DNA of 9,681 bases, from positions 1 through 9,681 of the forward strand of contig CALCUU010000024.1 of the NCBI GenBank assembly GCA_937906915.1, written 5' to 3'. Below the pieces are notes generated by a model. It ran no database searches. It was given only the letters and a program-made list of their open reading frames with translations, and had not been told where the DNA came from. The stretch comes from an uncultured Phascolarctobacterium sp. GTDB lineage: Bacteria; Bacillota; Negativicutes; Acidaminococcales; Acidaminococcaceae. Shown one piece after another: positions 1 to 5,677 of this stretch. Each line of letters opens with the position of its first letter. Within the stretch, counting starts at the first letter, position 1. A program made the position numbers and the translations under genes.

Positions 1-1593
1 TTAGAATGTAATTTAATAAAGAAATATCGTCCCCGCTACAATATAATGCTCAAGGACGATAAGACATATCCCTTTTTGAAGGTGACGGTCAACGAGGACT
101 TCCCTCGAATTTATGTGACCCGTCGTCAAATGCGGGACGGTGCCAAATATTACGGACCTTACGCTGACGTGGGGGCGATGCACGATACGGTGAAGCTTCT
201 TCGCAGCATGTTCCCTCTGCGTACCTGTCGCAAGATGAACCCGGACAGACCTTGCCTTAACTATCACATCAAGCGTTGCCTTGCTCCCTGCGCAGGCTAC
301 GTTAGTCGTGAAGAATATGGCAATATGATTAAGTCCGTGTGCATGGTGCTGGACGGAAGAACTACGGAGCTGGAGCGTGACCTCAAGCGCCGCATGCAGG
401 AGGCTGCGGATAATTATGCTTTTGAAGAGGCGGCGCGCTTGCGTGACCAGTTGCAGGCAGTAACTCGCCTTAATGAACAGCAAAAGGCAGTTACGGGCAG
501 TGGCGGCGATATGGACGTCATTGGCTTTGCCAAGGATACTACGGGCATTTGCCTGCAGATATTCTTTGTGCGTAAGGGTAAGCTCATTGGTCGCGACAAC
601 TTCTTTTTGCCCGACGGTGGCGAGGCAGAAGAGGAAGTAATGTCCGCTTTTGTGAAGCAGTACTACAACGAGGCAACCTTCATTCCCAAAGAGATTGTTG
701 TTCCCTATTTGCCTGACGAAGAGGAAAAACAGCTTATCGAAATTTGGCTGGCAGATAAAGCAGGTCGTAAGGCAGAACTTATTTTGCCCCAACGTGGTGT
801 GAAGCGGGAGCTTCTCTCCCTTGCCAACGATAACGCTAAAAAATTACTGGAAGAACGCTTGCGTAAGGGAAGCCTTTCCTTGAAGGATGACCTTGCCGCA
901 GCAGAAGAATTGCAACTGGCGCTTGCTTTGCCTAATCCCTTGGAACGTATGGATTGCTTTGATATCTCTCACACTCAAGGTAGCGAAACCGTTGCTTCCA
1001 TGGTTGTGTTCCGTAACGGTAGCATCAGCAAGAAGGATTACCGCAAATATAAAATTGTTTCTGCGGAAGGCAAGCCTGACGATTTCAAATCTATGCAAGA
1101 GGTTGTGTACCGTCGTTACAAGGATTACGAGGATTTGCCAAGCTTGGTAGTAATTGATGGTGGCAAAGGTCAGCTGAGCTCTGCCCTTGAGGTTATTCGT
1201 GGCTTGGGCTTGCACGATTTGCCTGTTGTGGGTTTGGCGAAGCGGGAGGAAGAAATTTTTATCCCCGGTCAAAGTGAAAGTATTTTGCTGGATAGGGATA
1301 GTGCTTCCCTCCATTTAATTCAACGTATCCGCGACGAAGCACATCGTTTTGCAATTACCTTCCACCGCAAGCTGAGAGGGAAGCGTAATCTTGTTTCCGT
1401 GCTTGACCACGTGGAGGGCATTGGTCCTAAGCGTAGGCAGGAGCTGTGGAAAAAGTTTAAGACACTTGATGCCATGAAGCAGGCAAGTGTGGAAGAGCTG
1501 GCTGCAGTTGAAGGAATGAACTATCCTGCGGCGCAAACTCTTTACGATTTTTTCCGGATGGAGCTTTTGGACAAGAAGGAAGCTTTACGCTAA
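1..1593 (+). CDS. uvrC: UvrABC system protein C (3' part, start missing)
   Basis: Nuclease subunit of the UvrABC excision repair complex, which cuts damaged DNA on both sides of a lesion in the cytoplasm. The reading frame is open from base 1, so the ATG at 46 is an internal Met and not the start. Residues 1-14 of the visible 530 (LECNLIKKYRPRYN) are the end of the GIY-YIG domain; the Glu and Asn 12 residues apart match its metal-binding Glu and last catalytic Asn. A UVR (UvrB-contacting) helix pair follows at bases 370-465. The RNase H-like 5' nuclease keeps its Asp-Asp-His triad: Asp at 961 (FDISH), Asp at 1156 (VVIDGGKGQ) and His at 1342 (DEAHRFA). A C-terminal helix-hairpin-helix pair (VEGIGPKRR, VEGMNYPAA) completes the protein. 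UvrC is usually about 600 residues, so roughly 70 are outside the window. No terminator is visible after the stop. Confidence 0.97.
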   Translation, partial: LECNLIKKYRPRYNIMLKDDKTYPFLKVTVNEDFPRIYVTRRQMRDGAKYYGPYADVGAMHDTVKLLRSMFPLRTCRKMNPDRPCLNYHIKRCLAPCAGYVSREEYGNMIKSVCMVLDGRTTELERDLKRRMQEAADNYAFEEAARLRDQLQAVTRLNEQQKAVTGSGGDMDVIGFAKDTTGICLQIFFVRKGKLIGRDNFFLPDGGEAEEEVMSAFVKQYYNEATFIPKEIVVPYLPDEEEKQLIEIWLADKAGRKAELILPQRGVKRELLSLANDNAKKLLEERLRKGSLSLKDDLAAAEELQLALALPNPLERMDCFDISHTQGSETVASMVVFRNGSISKKDYRKYKIVSAEGKPDDFKSMQEVVYRRYKDYEDLPSLVVIDGGKGQLSSALEVIRGLGLHDLPVVGLAKREEEIFIPGQSESILLDRDSASLHLIQRIRDEAHRFAITFHRKLRGKRNLVSVLDHVEGIGPKRRQELWKKFKTLDAMKQASVEELAAVEGMNYPAAQTLYDFFRMELLDKKEALR

Positions 1594-1617
1594 CATAAAT
1601 TTTTCACACTTTACATA

Positions 1618-1646
1618 TTGAAACGATAGATTATCTATGCTATAAT
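1618..1646 (+). promoter_or_regulatory. Promoter of the rubredoxin gene with internal palindrome
   Basis: A -35 TTGAAA (1618-1623) is separated by exactly 17 bases from a perfect -10 TATAAT (1641-1646). The -10 is extended by TATG one base upstream (1636-1639), the TRTGn element typical of Firmicutes. The spacer holds a perfect inverted repeat ATAGAT-T-ATCTAT (1626-1638), placed where a bound repressor would block RNA polymerase. The elements are seen directly; regulation is inferred. Confidence 0.85.
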
Positions 1647-1679
1647 AAAGGTGCAAAGAAAAGATAAGAGGTGAGTCCA

Positions 1680-1841
1680 ATGAAAAAGTATATCTGTAAT
1701 GTATGTGGTTATGTTTATGATCCCGAAGTAGGGGATCCGGATAACGGCGTTGTAGCCGGCACTGCTTGGGAGGACGTTCCTGCAGAGTGGGTTTGCCCTC
1801 TGTGTGGTGTAGGTAAAGACGATTTTAGTGAAGAAGCATAA
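1680..1841 (+). CDS. Rubredoxin
   Basis: Small cytoplasmic electron carrier of 53 residues with one iron bound by four cysteines. It starts at ATG 1680 behind AGAGGTGA (1667-1674). The two metal knuckles are C6-x2-C9-G (CNVCG) and C39-x2-C42-G (CPLCG). The conserved aromatic and acidic core Y11-V-Y13-D-P and the W37 preceding the second knuckle are present, and the length is that of a classic rubredoxin. Rubredoxins pass electrons to rubrerythrin, superoxide reductase or flavodiiron proteins in anaerobes, and a rubrerythrin lies about 5.7 kb downstream. The gene has its own promoter and terminator, so it is transcribed alone. The physiological partner cannot be read from the sequence. Confidence 0.97.
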   Translation: MKKYICNVCGYVYDPEVGDPDNGVVAGTAWEDVPAEWVCPLCGVGKDDFSEEA

Positions 1842-1860
1842 GTAAAAATAAATATAACTA

Positions 1861-1898
1861 ATGAGGCTCTGCGGTGTGCGCGGAGCCTTAAATTTTTT
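1861..1898 (+). terminator. Rho-independent terminator after rubredoxin
   Basis: Ten-base arms AGGCTCTGCG (1864-1873) and CGCGGAGCCT (1879-1888) pair with one G-U wobble around a five-base loop. They are followed by TAAATTTTTT, ending at 1898. This is a GC-rich stem plus U-tract 20 bases after the rubredoxin stop. Confidence 0.9.
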
Positions 1899-2010
1899 GT
1901 AGTATCTACATAACTCTTACTTACTACTAATTTAGGAATAAGGTAGCAAAGTTAAAACTTTGCTTGAACGCAGGGCAGAAGAAAAAAAGAAAAAGAAAAA
2001 AAGAAGATTT

Positions 2011-2128
2011 CACTAATAAACTTCAGTTGAGAACGAAAAAAGCGGAAAATTTTTTAGAAAGAGTTGAAAAATATGCTTTTATAAAATTTTTTTCCTCTTT
2101 TTGATTGCTTAACTGAAGTTTTATAGTG
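2011..2128. repeat. Long imperfect inverted repeat (118 bases)
   Basis: The outer arms CACTAATAAACTTCAGTT (2011-2028) and AACTGAAGTTTTATAGTG (2111-2128) match as reverse complements at 16 of 18 positions. Inward, the two halves keep pairing with interruptions: the AAAAAAG-GG-AAAA run after 2036 faces TTTT-CC-CTTTTT before 2102. The whole element can therefore fold into one long hairpin with a loop near 2056-2082. The inside is very A/T-rich. I see no target-site duplication and no open frame. It resembles a MITE-like or small-RNA hairpin, but no second copy lies in this window. Confidence 0.65.
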
Positions 2129-2190
2129 AGAGGGAATTTTTCTACACGCAAGAGTAGAATGGTGCACGTAAAGCTTGGGGGCAACAAGTA

Positions 2191-2210
2191 TACACAATAC
2201 ATTTTGTGTA
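2191..2210. repeat. Inverted repeat upstream of the capA-like promoter
   Basis: Perfect seven-base arms TACACAA (2191-2197) and TTGTGTA (2204-2210) are separated by six bases. The repeat ends 26 bases before the -10 box of the next gene, where a regulator could bind just upstream of or over the -35 region. The operator role is inferred. Confidence 0.5.
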
Positions 2211-2231
2211 ATTTAGTTTGCATAAGTTTTA

Positions 2232-2267
2232 TATGGTATAATTAGATAATTTTATTTTAGGGAGGGG
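2232..2267 (+). promoter_or_regulatory. Extended -10 promoter and ribosome binding site of the capA-like gene
   Basis: TATGGTATAAT (2232-2242) is a perfect -10 with the TRTGn extension. No good -35 is present at the usual distance, which extended -10 promoters tolerate. The ribosome binding site AGGGAGGGG (2259-2267) sits five bases before ATG 2273. The stretch resembles the rlmD promoter at 8124-8150 beyond the -10 box, sharing an AGATAA and TTTATT. Confidence 0.75.
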
Positions 2268-2272
2268 CTATT

Positions 2273-3565
2273 ATGACAAAGTTTTCTGTTGCCGCTGTTG
2301 GCGATTTTATGTTAGTACAAAGAATACATCCTGAAGATAAAAGTGCATTAGCGATTAAGGAATTGATCGCTGATGCAGACGTGCGTTTCGTAAATTTAGA
2401 AATGCAAATCCACGATTTTGAAGTGTACCCTGCTTCCGAAAGTGGCGGTACTTGGGCAGCAGGTCGTCCTGCGGCGTTGGACGATTTGAAATGGATGGGC
2501 TTTAACCTTTTGGCTACTGCTACCAACCATTCTTTGGACTACGGTCAAGAAGGTTTGAAGAAAACCATTGAGCATTTGAACGCAAGAGATTTTGTTTACG
2601 CAGGCATTGGCAATAATCTTACGGAAGCAAGCATGCCTAAATATTTAGATACTCCCGAAGGCAGAGTAGGCTTTATTAGCACTTGCTCTTCCGGTCCTAA
2701 TTGGAACATTGCTAGCAATCCCAGTGGTACCAATGTTGGTCGTCCCGGTATGAATATGTTGCGTTTTGACAGCGTTAACTATGTTTCTGCAGAAGATATG
2801 GAAACATTGAAAGCAATCGTTGAAAAAACTTATGTTAATGCCAACACCAATCTTTTAACTCGCGAAGGCTTCCTCAAGCCGTCTAAATATTATTCCGTTG
2901 GCAATGCTAAGTTTGACGTGGGTGAACCCGGTACCAACACTTACTGCAACGCCCGCGATTTAGAGCGTATCATTTCCTACGTGAAGGACGCTCGCCGTCA
3001 AGCAGATACTGTCCTCGTAAGTCACCACGGTCACGAAATGCGTGGTACTGATAAACAAAAGGCTGCTTCTTTCATGCACGATTACGCTCGTGCTTGTATT
3101 GACGCAGGTGCAGACGCTTTCTTAGGACATGGTCCCCACATTTTGCGTGGTATTGAAATTTACAAGGGCAAGCCTATTTTCTATTCCCTGGGAGACTTCT
3201 TCCTGCAAAATGATTCTGTGGAATGTCAACCGCCTGAGTTTTACGAAAAATATGGCGTAGACAGCTTCGCTCCTGTTTCCGAAGCCTTTGCTGCTCGTAG
3301 TGAAAACGATACCAAGGGCTTGATGCTTGACCGCTTGGCTTTGGAATCTGTAATCGTTAAGTTCAACATCGTTGACAATGTTATCAAAGAAGTTCTGCTT
3401 TATCCCATCACCTTGGGCTTGGATAAATCTCGCTCTCGCAAAGGTCGTCCGGAGCTGGCAGACGAAGAAAATGGTACTCGCATTCTGCAAGAGTTCCAAG
3501 GCTTGTGCGACGAATATGGAACCAAGATTATTATTGAAAAAGGTCTTGGCAAAATTATCCTCTAA
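2273..3565 (+). CDS. CapA-family protein (poly-gamma-glutamate synthesis type metallophosphatase fold)
   Basis: A 430-residue protein of the CapA/PgsA family (PGA_cap), a relative of calcineurin-like metallophosphatases. Motifs in order: GD at 10-11 (AAVGDFM), NLE at 41-43, TNHSLDYG at 84-91, then SHHGHE and LGHGPHILRG in the second half and YSLGDFFL near residue 310. These Asp, Asn, Glu and His residues are the family's metal-site positions. Capsule-linked CapA and PgsA proteins have an N-terminal membrane anchor; this one begins directly with the first beta strand and has no signal peptide or membrane segment, so it should be cytoplasmic. No capB or capC ligase/transport genes are adjacent, so a capsule role is not supported. 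Its true substrate is unknown. It has its own promoter and terminator. Confidence 0.88.
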   Translation: MTKFSVAAVGDFMLVQRIHPEDKSALAIKELIADADVRFVNLEMQIHDFEVYPASESGGTWAAGRPAALDDLKWMGFNLLATATNHSLDYGQEGLKKTIEHLNARDFVYAGIGNNLTEASMPKYLDTPEGRVGFISTCSSGPNWNIASNPSGTNVGRPGMNMLRFDSVNYVSAEDMETLKAIVEKTYVNANTNLLTREGFLKPSKYYSVGNAKFDVGEPGTNTYCNARDLERIISYVKDARRQADTVLVSHHGHEMRGTDKQKAASFMHDYARACIDAGADAFLGHGPHILRGIEIYKGKPIFYSLGDFFLQNDSVECQPPEFYEKYGVDSFAPVSEAFAARSENDTKGLMLDRLALESVIVKFNIVDNVIKEVLLYPITLGLDKSRSRKGRPELADEENGTRILQEFQGLCDEYGTKIIIEKGLGKIIL

Positions 3566-3576
3566 AAAATAAAATT

Positions 3577-3640
3577 AGGCACACTATGTAGCGCTCGTTA
3601 ATGGATTGCAGATAGTGTGCCTTTGTTTTTAGTTTTATTT
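3577..3640. terminator. Bidirectional terminator between convergent genes
   Basis: Perfect 11-base arms AGGCACACTAT (3577-3587) and ATAGTGTGCCT (3612-3622) enclose a 24-base loop. On the + strand TTTGTTTTTAGTTTT follows. On the - strand the stem is followed by AATTTTATTTTTTAG. It can therefore end transcripts of both the capA-like gene and the converging small gene. The loop is longer than usual. Confidence 0.85.
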
Positions 3641-3940
3641 TTCTACAATAGTGTACTCTTCCAAGGCTTGGAGCAGTTCGTTGGAATTAGCAGGGTGCTT
3701 TGCGCACAAATCTTGCAGTGCGGCGAAGTTCTTCAGCTCCTTGCCCCAAAGGAAGCAGTCGTCGTCATTATATGCAGCAACGACGATGGATTTCTTGCTG
3801 TCGCAGGGAGTTTTGCCCAAGTCGTCAGTGAGCATGATGTAAGCATCGTCAAAGTCCATACCGTACACAGTTATTTTTTCTTCGGGGGTATCGTCTTCCC
3901 AAAAGCCAAGTTTTTCAAAATCAGCAGCAGTAATTTCCAT
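3635..3940 (-). CDS. Small acidic protein of unknown function
   Basis: I do not recognise this 101-residue protein. It is strongly acidic: 23 Asp/Glu against 9 Lys and no Arg, with clusters such as WEDDTPEE (14-21), MDFDD and YNDDDC. There is no signal peptide or membrane segment, so it should be cytosolic. The frame is supported by a GAGGT ribosome binding site just before the ATG, a promoter with 17-base spacing (3973-4001), and a terminator at its 3' end; the overlapping + strand frame (3617-3976) has none of these. It is the only - strand gene here and shares a divergent promoter region with the zinc-ribbon operon. It may bind a basic partner or a metal, but nothing in the sequence proves it. 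Confidence 0.8.
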   Translation of the reverse strand: MEITAADFEKLGFWEDDTPEEKITVYGMDFDDAYIMLTDDLGKTPCDSKKSIVVAAYNDDDCFLWGKELKNFAALQDLCAKHPANSNELLQALEEYTIVEK

Positions 3941-3972
3941 ACAATCTACCTCGCTTTTTATTTGCTACCAAT

Positions 3973-4001
3973 ATAATAAAACATTTTCCTTTCTTTGTCG
4001 A
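3973..4001 (-). promoter_or_regulatory. Promoter of the acidic-protein gene
   Basis: On the - strand, TCGACA (3996-4001) and TATTAT (3973-3978) each match consensus at five of six positions and are 17 bases apart. The GAGGT ribosome binding site and ATG 3940 follow. An inverted repeat TTTTCCTT (3984-3991) / AAGGAAAA (4010-4017) spans the -35 box and lies between the two divergent promoters. Confidence 0.7.
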
Positions 4002-4033
4002 ATGTTGCGAAGGAAAAAAGTATTGCAATGTAG

Positions 4034-4066
4034 TATAATAAAGGGAGCGATGATTTTGAAAGGAGG
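4034..4066 (+). promoter_or_regulatory. -10 box and ribosome binding site of the zinc-ribbon operon
   Basis: A perfect TATAAT (4034-4039) is followed by GAAAGGAGG (4058-4066), seven bases before GTG 4074. I see no convincing -35 at 15-19 bases. The -10 lies inside the longest open frame starting at 4002, which argues for the downstream GTG start. Confidence 0.65.
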
Positions 4067-4073
4067 CTGTGCC

Positions 4074-4274
4074 GTGAAGAAGAAAAAGTTTGGCAGCGGT
4101 CTTTTGCAGGTGGAGTTTGTCTGCCCTAAATGCGGAAAGAAGCTGGCTTGGGCATTGCCTACCTCTGAAATAAATTGTCCTAAATGTGGAACTTGGGTTA
4201 CGTCCCGCAACCGCAAGGTAGAAAACACTTTATATTTGCCATTGGATAGTGACCAAATGGTATTATTTGCTTGA
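4074..4274 (+). CDS. Small zinc-ribbon protein
   Basis: A 66-residue protein starting at GTG 4074, chosen because a GAAAGGAGG site sits seven bases upstream and the promoter would otherwise fall inside the gene. It begins with a basic KKKK patch and has two identical CPKCG knuckles, C17-x2-C20 and C35-x2-C38, 18 residues apart, which should bind one zinc as a zinc ribbon. The rest (LYLPLDSDQMVLFA at the end) matches nothing I know. The stop lies 14 bases before the next start, so the two genes are very likely co-transcribed and translated together. A nucleic-acid or protein-binding role is possible; the function is unknown. Confidence 0.8.
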   Translation: MKKKKFGSGLLQVEFVCPKCGKKLAWALPTSEINCPKCGTWVTSRNRKVENTLYLPLDSDQMVLFA

Positions 4275-4288
4275 ATGGGGGATTGAAC

Positions 4289-5590
4289 GTGGAAAAGATT
4301 TGGCAAGCAGCGCAAGGCTTACAAGAAGAATTAGTTGTAATGCGCAGAGATTTACATAAACATCCGGAGACTGGCTGGACAGAATTTAGAACTGCTAGCA
4401 TTGTTGTCAAGGAACTGGAAAAATTAGGTTATGCCGTGGCTTACGGCGCAGAAGTTGTGGACGAGGCTTCCATGATGGGTGTGCCTAGCGAAGCAGATTT
4501 GCAAAAATATATGGAACGCGCAATTAGCGAAGGTGCTGACGAAGCAGTTGTTGCTAAAATGGCAGGTGGCAAGACTGGTGTTGTTGCTGTTTTAGATAGT
4601 GGCAAGCCTGGTAAAACTGTTGGCTTCCGTTTTGACATGGACTGCAACGACGTAGAAGAATATGCTGGCGCAGACCACCGCCCCATGCAAGAAGGCTTTA
4701 ACTCTTGTCACGCCAACGCAATGCACGCTTGCGGTCACGACGGTCACGTTACTGTGGGTCTTGCTGTGGCAAAGCTTTTGGCAGAACATAAGGACGAGCT
4801 GGTTGGTAAAGTTAAGCTTATCTTCCAACCTGCGGAAGAAGGCGTACGTGGTGCTTACGCTATGATTAACGCAGGCGTAGCAGATGACATTGATTATTTC
4901 TTCGGCGGTCACATTGCTTTCAAGGCGACTACTGACGATAGCCTGGTATGTTTAACTGACGGCTTCCTTGCTACTACTAAACTTGACGCTGTGTATAAAG
5001 GCGTATCTGCTCACGCAGGCTTGGCTCCCCAAGATGGTAAGAACGCACTCCTTGCAGCAGCGCAAGCTAGCATTTCCCTGCACAGCATTTCCCGTCACGG
5101 TAAAGGTGCTTCCCGCATTAACGTTGGCGTGCTGAACGCAGGTACTGGTCGCAACGTACTGCCTGACATTGCAGTTTTGAAAATGGAAACCCGTGGTGCA
5201 ACCACTGAAATCAACGAGTATATGGTTGGCGAAGCAAAACGTATGCTGCAAGCTGCTGCTGATTTGTACGATGTAAGCGTAAGCATTTCCAAAGCTGGTA
5301 GCGCTCCTGCCTGCGTAGCAGATTTTGAATTGGCAAAAGAAGTAGAAGAAATTGCTAAGGCTTCCGGTCAATACAAAGAAATCATCGATTATATGGATAT
5401 GGGTGGTAGTGAAGACTGCGCTTACTTTATGGAACGCGTGCAATCCAACGGTGGACGTGCTCTTTATATGATGTACGGTGCAACTATTGCGGCTGGTCAC
5501 CACAACAGTCATTTTGATTTTAACGAAGCGTGCCTGTGGAAAGCAGCTGGTTTGCTCTCTACCTTGGCAATCGCTTACACTCATAAATGA
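4289..5590 (+). CDS. M20-family amidohydrolase, AbgA-like
   Basis: A cytoplasmic metallopeptidase-fold hydrolase of 433 residues. GTG 4289 is preferred over TTG 4271 because GGGGGA lies at 4277-4282. The M20D metal site is complete: C148 and H150 in HACGHDGH (H153 as well), E183-E184 in FQPAEEG, H208 in FFGGHI and H404-H405 in AAGHHN. The N-terminal MRRDLHKHPETGWTEFRTAS, the inserted segment at about 57-94, DHRPMQEGF, ASRINVGV and GGSEDCAYFM resemble AbgA, a subunit of p-aminobenzoyl-glutamate hydrolase, more than the hippurate or IAA-amino acid hydrolases, judged from memory. In E. coli AbgA works with AbgB, and no AbgB-like gene is adjacent. The substrate is probably an N-acyl amino acid amide, but it is not proven. 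Confidence 0.9.
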   Translation: MEKIWQAAQGLQEELVVMRRDLHKHPETGWTEFRTASIVVKELEKLGYAVAYGAEVVDEASMMGVPSEADLQKYMERAISEGADEAVVAKMAGGKTGVVAVLDSGKPGKTVGFRFDMDCNDVEEYAGADHRPMQEGFNSCHANAMHACGHDGHVTVGLAVAKLLAEHKDELVGKVKLIFQPAEEGVRGAYAMINAGVADDIDYFFGGHIAFKATTDDSLVCLTDGFLATTKLDAVYKGVSAHAGLAPQDGKNALLAAAQASISLHSISRHGKGASRINVGVLNAGTGRNVLPDIAVLKMETRGATTEINEYMVGEAKRMLQAAADLYDVSVSISKAGSAPACVADFELAKEVEEIAKASGQYKEIIDYMDMGGSEDCAYFMERVQSNGGRALYMMYGATIAAGHHNSHFDFNEACLWKAAGLLSTLAIAYTHK

Positions 5591-5610
5591 TTTGCTTTTA
5601 ATTAGCCTGC

Positions 5611-5661
5611 TTGACAATTTTTAGACATAAATCTTTGTTAAGCTGATGTCTAAGAAATTGT
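5611..5661 (+). promoter_or_regulatory. Leader palindrome overlapping a TTGACA box before the secreted-protein gene
   Basis: TTGACA (5611-5616) is a perfect -35, but no good -10 is seen at normal spacing. From 5614 the sequence ACAATTTTTAGACAT pairs with ATGTCTAAGAAATTGT (5646-5661), apart from a single bulged base. The core TTAGACAT (5621-5628) / ATGTCTAA (5646-5653) is perfect. It could be an operator in DNA, or a hairpin in an mRNA reading through from the amidohydrolase. No U-tract follows, so it is not an ordinary terminator. GGAGGA (5665-5670) comes right after it. Confidence 0.55.
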
Positions 5662-5677
5662 TATGGAGGAATTAGTT

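Larger units (their letters stand above)
1842..2272. other. 431-base gene-poor region with several inverted repeats
   Basis: No credible gene is seen here on either strand. After the rubredoxin terminator the stretch holds a short palindrome TGTAG-TAT-CTACA (1898-1910), a near-perfect hairpin with nine-base arms AGCAAAGTT / AACTTTGCT (1945-1964), a 31-base run of purines only (1977-2007), a long imperfect inverted repeat (2011-2128), a small repeat TTCTAC / GTAGAA (2140-2159), a seven-base-arm repeat (2191-2210) and finally the capA-like promoter. It is visibly richer in A and T than the flanking genes. It could encode a small RNA or be the remains of a non-coding insertion; neither is shown. 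Confidence 0.7.

Noticed and set aside
46..48. ATG 46 as the start of uvrC
   Set aside because: The frame is open upstream to base 1 and encodes the conserved end of the GIY-YIG domain (LECNLIKKYRPRYN), so the gene begins outside the window.
13..792. Long open frame on the - strand inside uvrC (and similar ones at 844-1314, 4952-5617 and 7477-8061)
   Set aside because: Each lies wholly or mostly opposite a confidently identified gene, has no recognisable motif and no ribosome binding site; they are by-products of codon use.
1945..1964. Perfect hairpin as a second rubredoxin terminator
   Set aside because: No T-run follows it on either strand, and a proper terminator already lies at 1861-1898.
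2023..2223. 66-residue - strand open frame in the gap after rubredoxin
   Set aside because: It runs through the long palindrome and A/T-rich spacer, has low-complexity content and no start signals.
3617..3976. 119-residue + strand open frame opposite the acidic gene
   Set aside because: It begins in the terminator stem region and has no ribosome binding site, while the - strand frame has a promoter, ribosome binding site and terminator.
4002..4073. Upstream start giving a 90-residue zinc-ribbon protein
   Set aside because: The TATAAT box at 4034-4039 would be inside the gene, and a strong GAAAGGAGG lies before GTG 4074.
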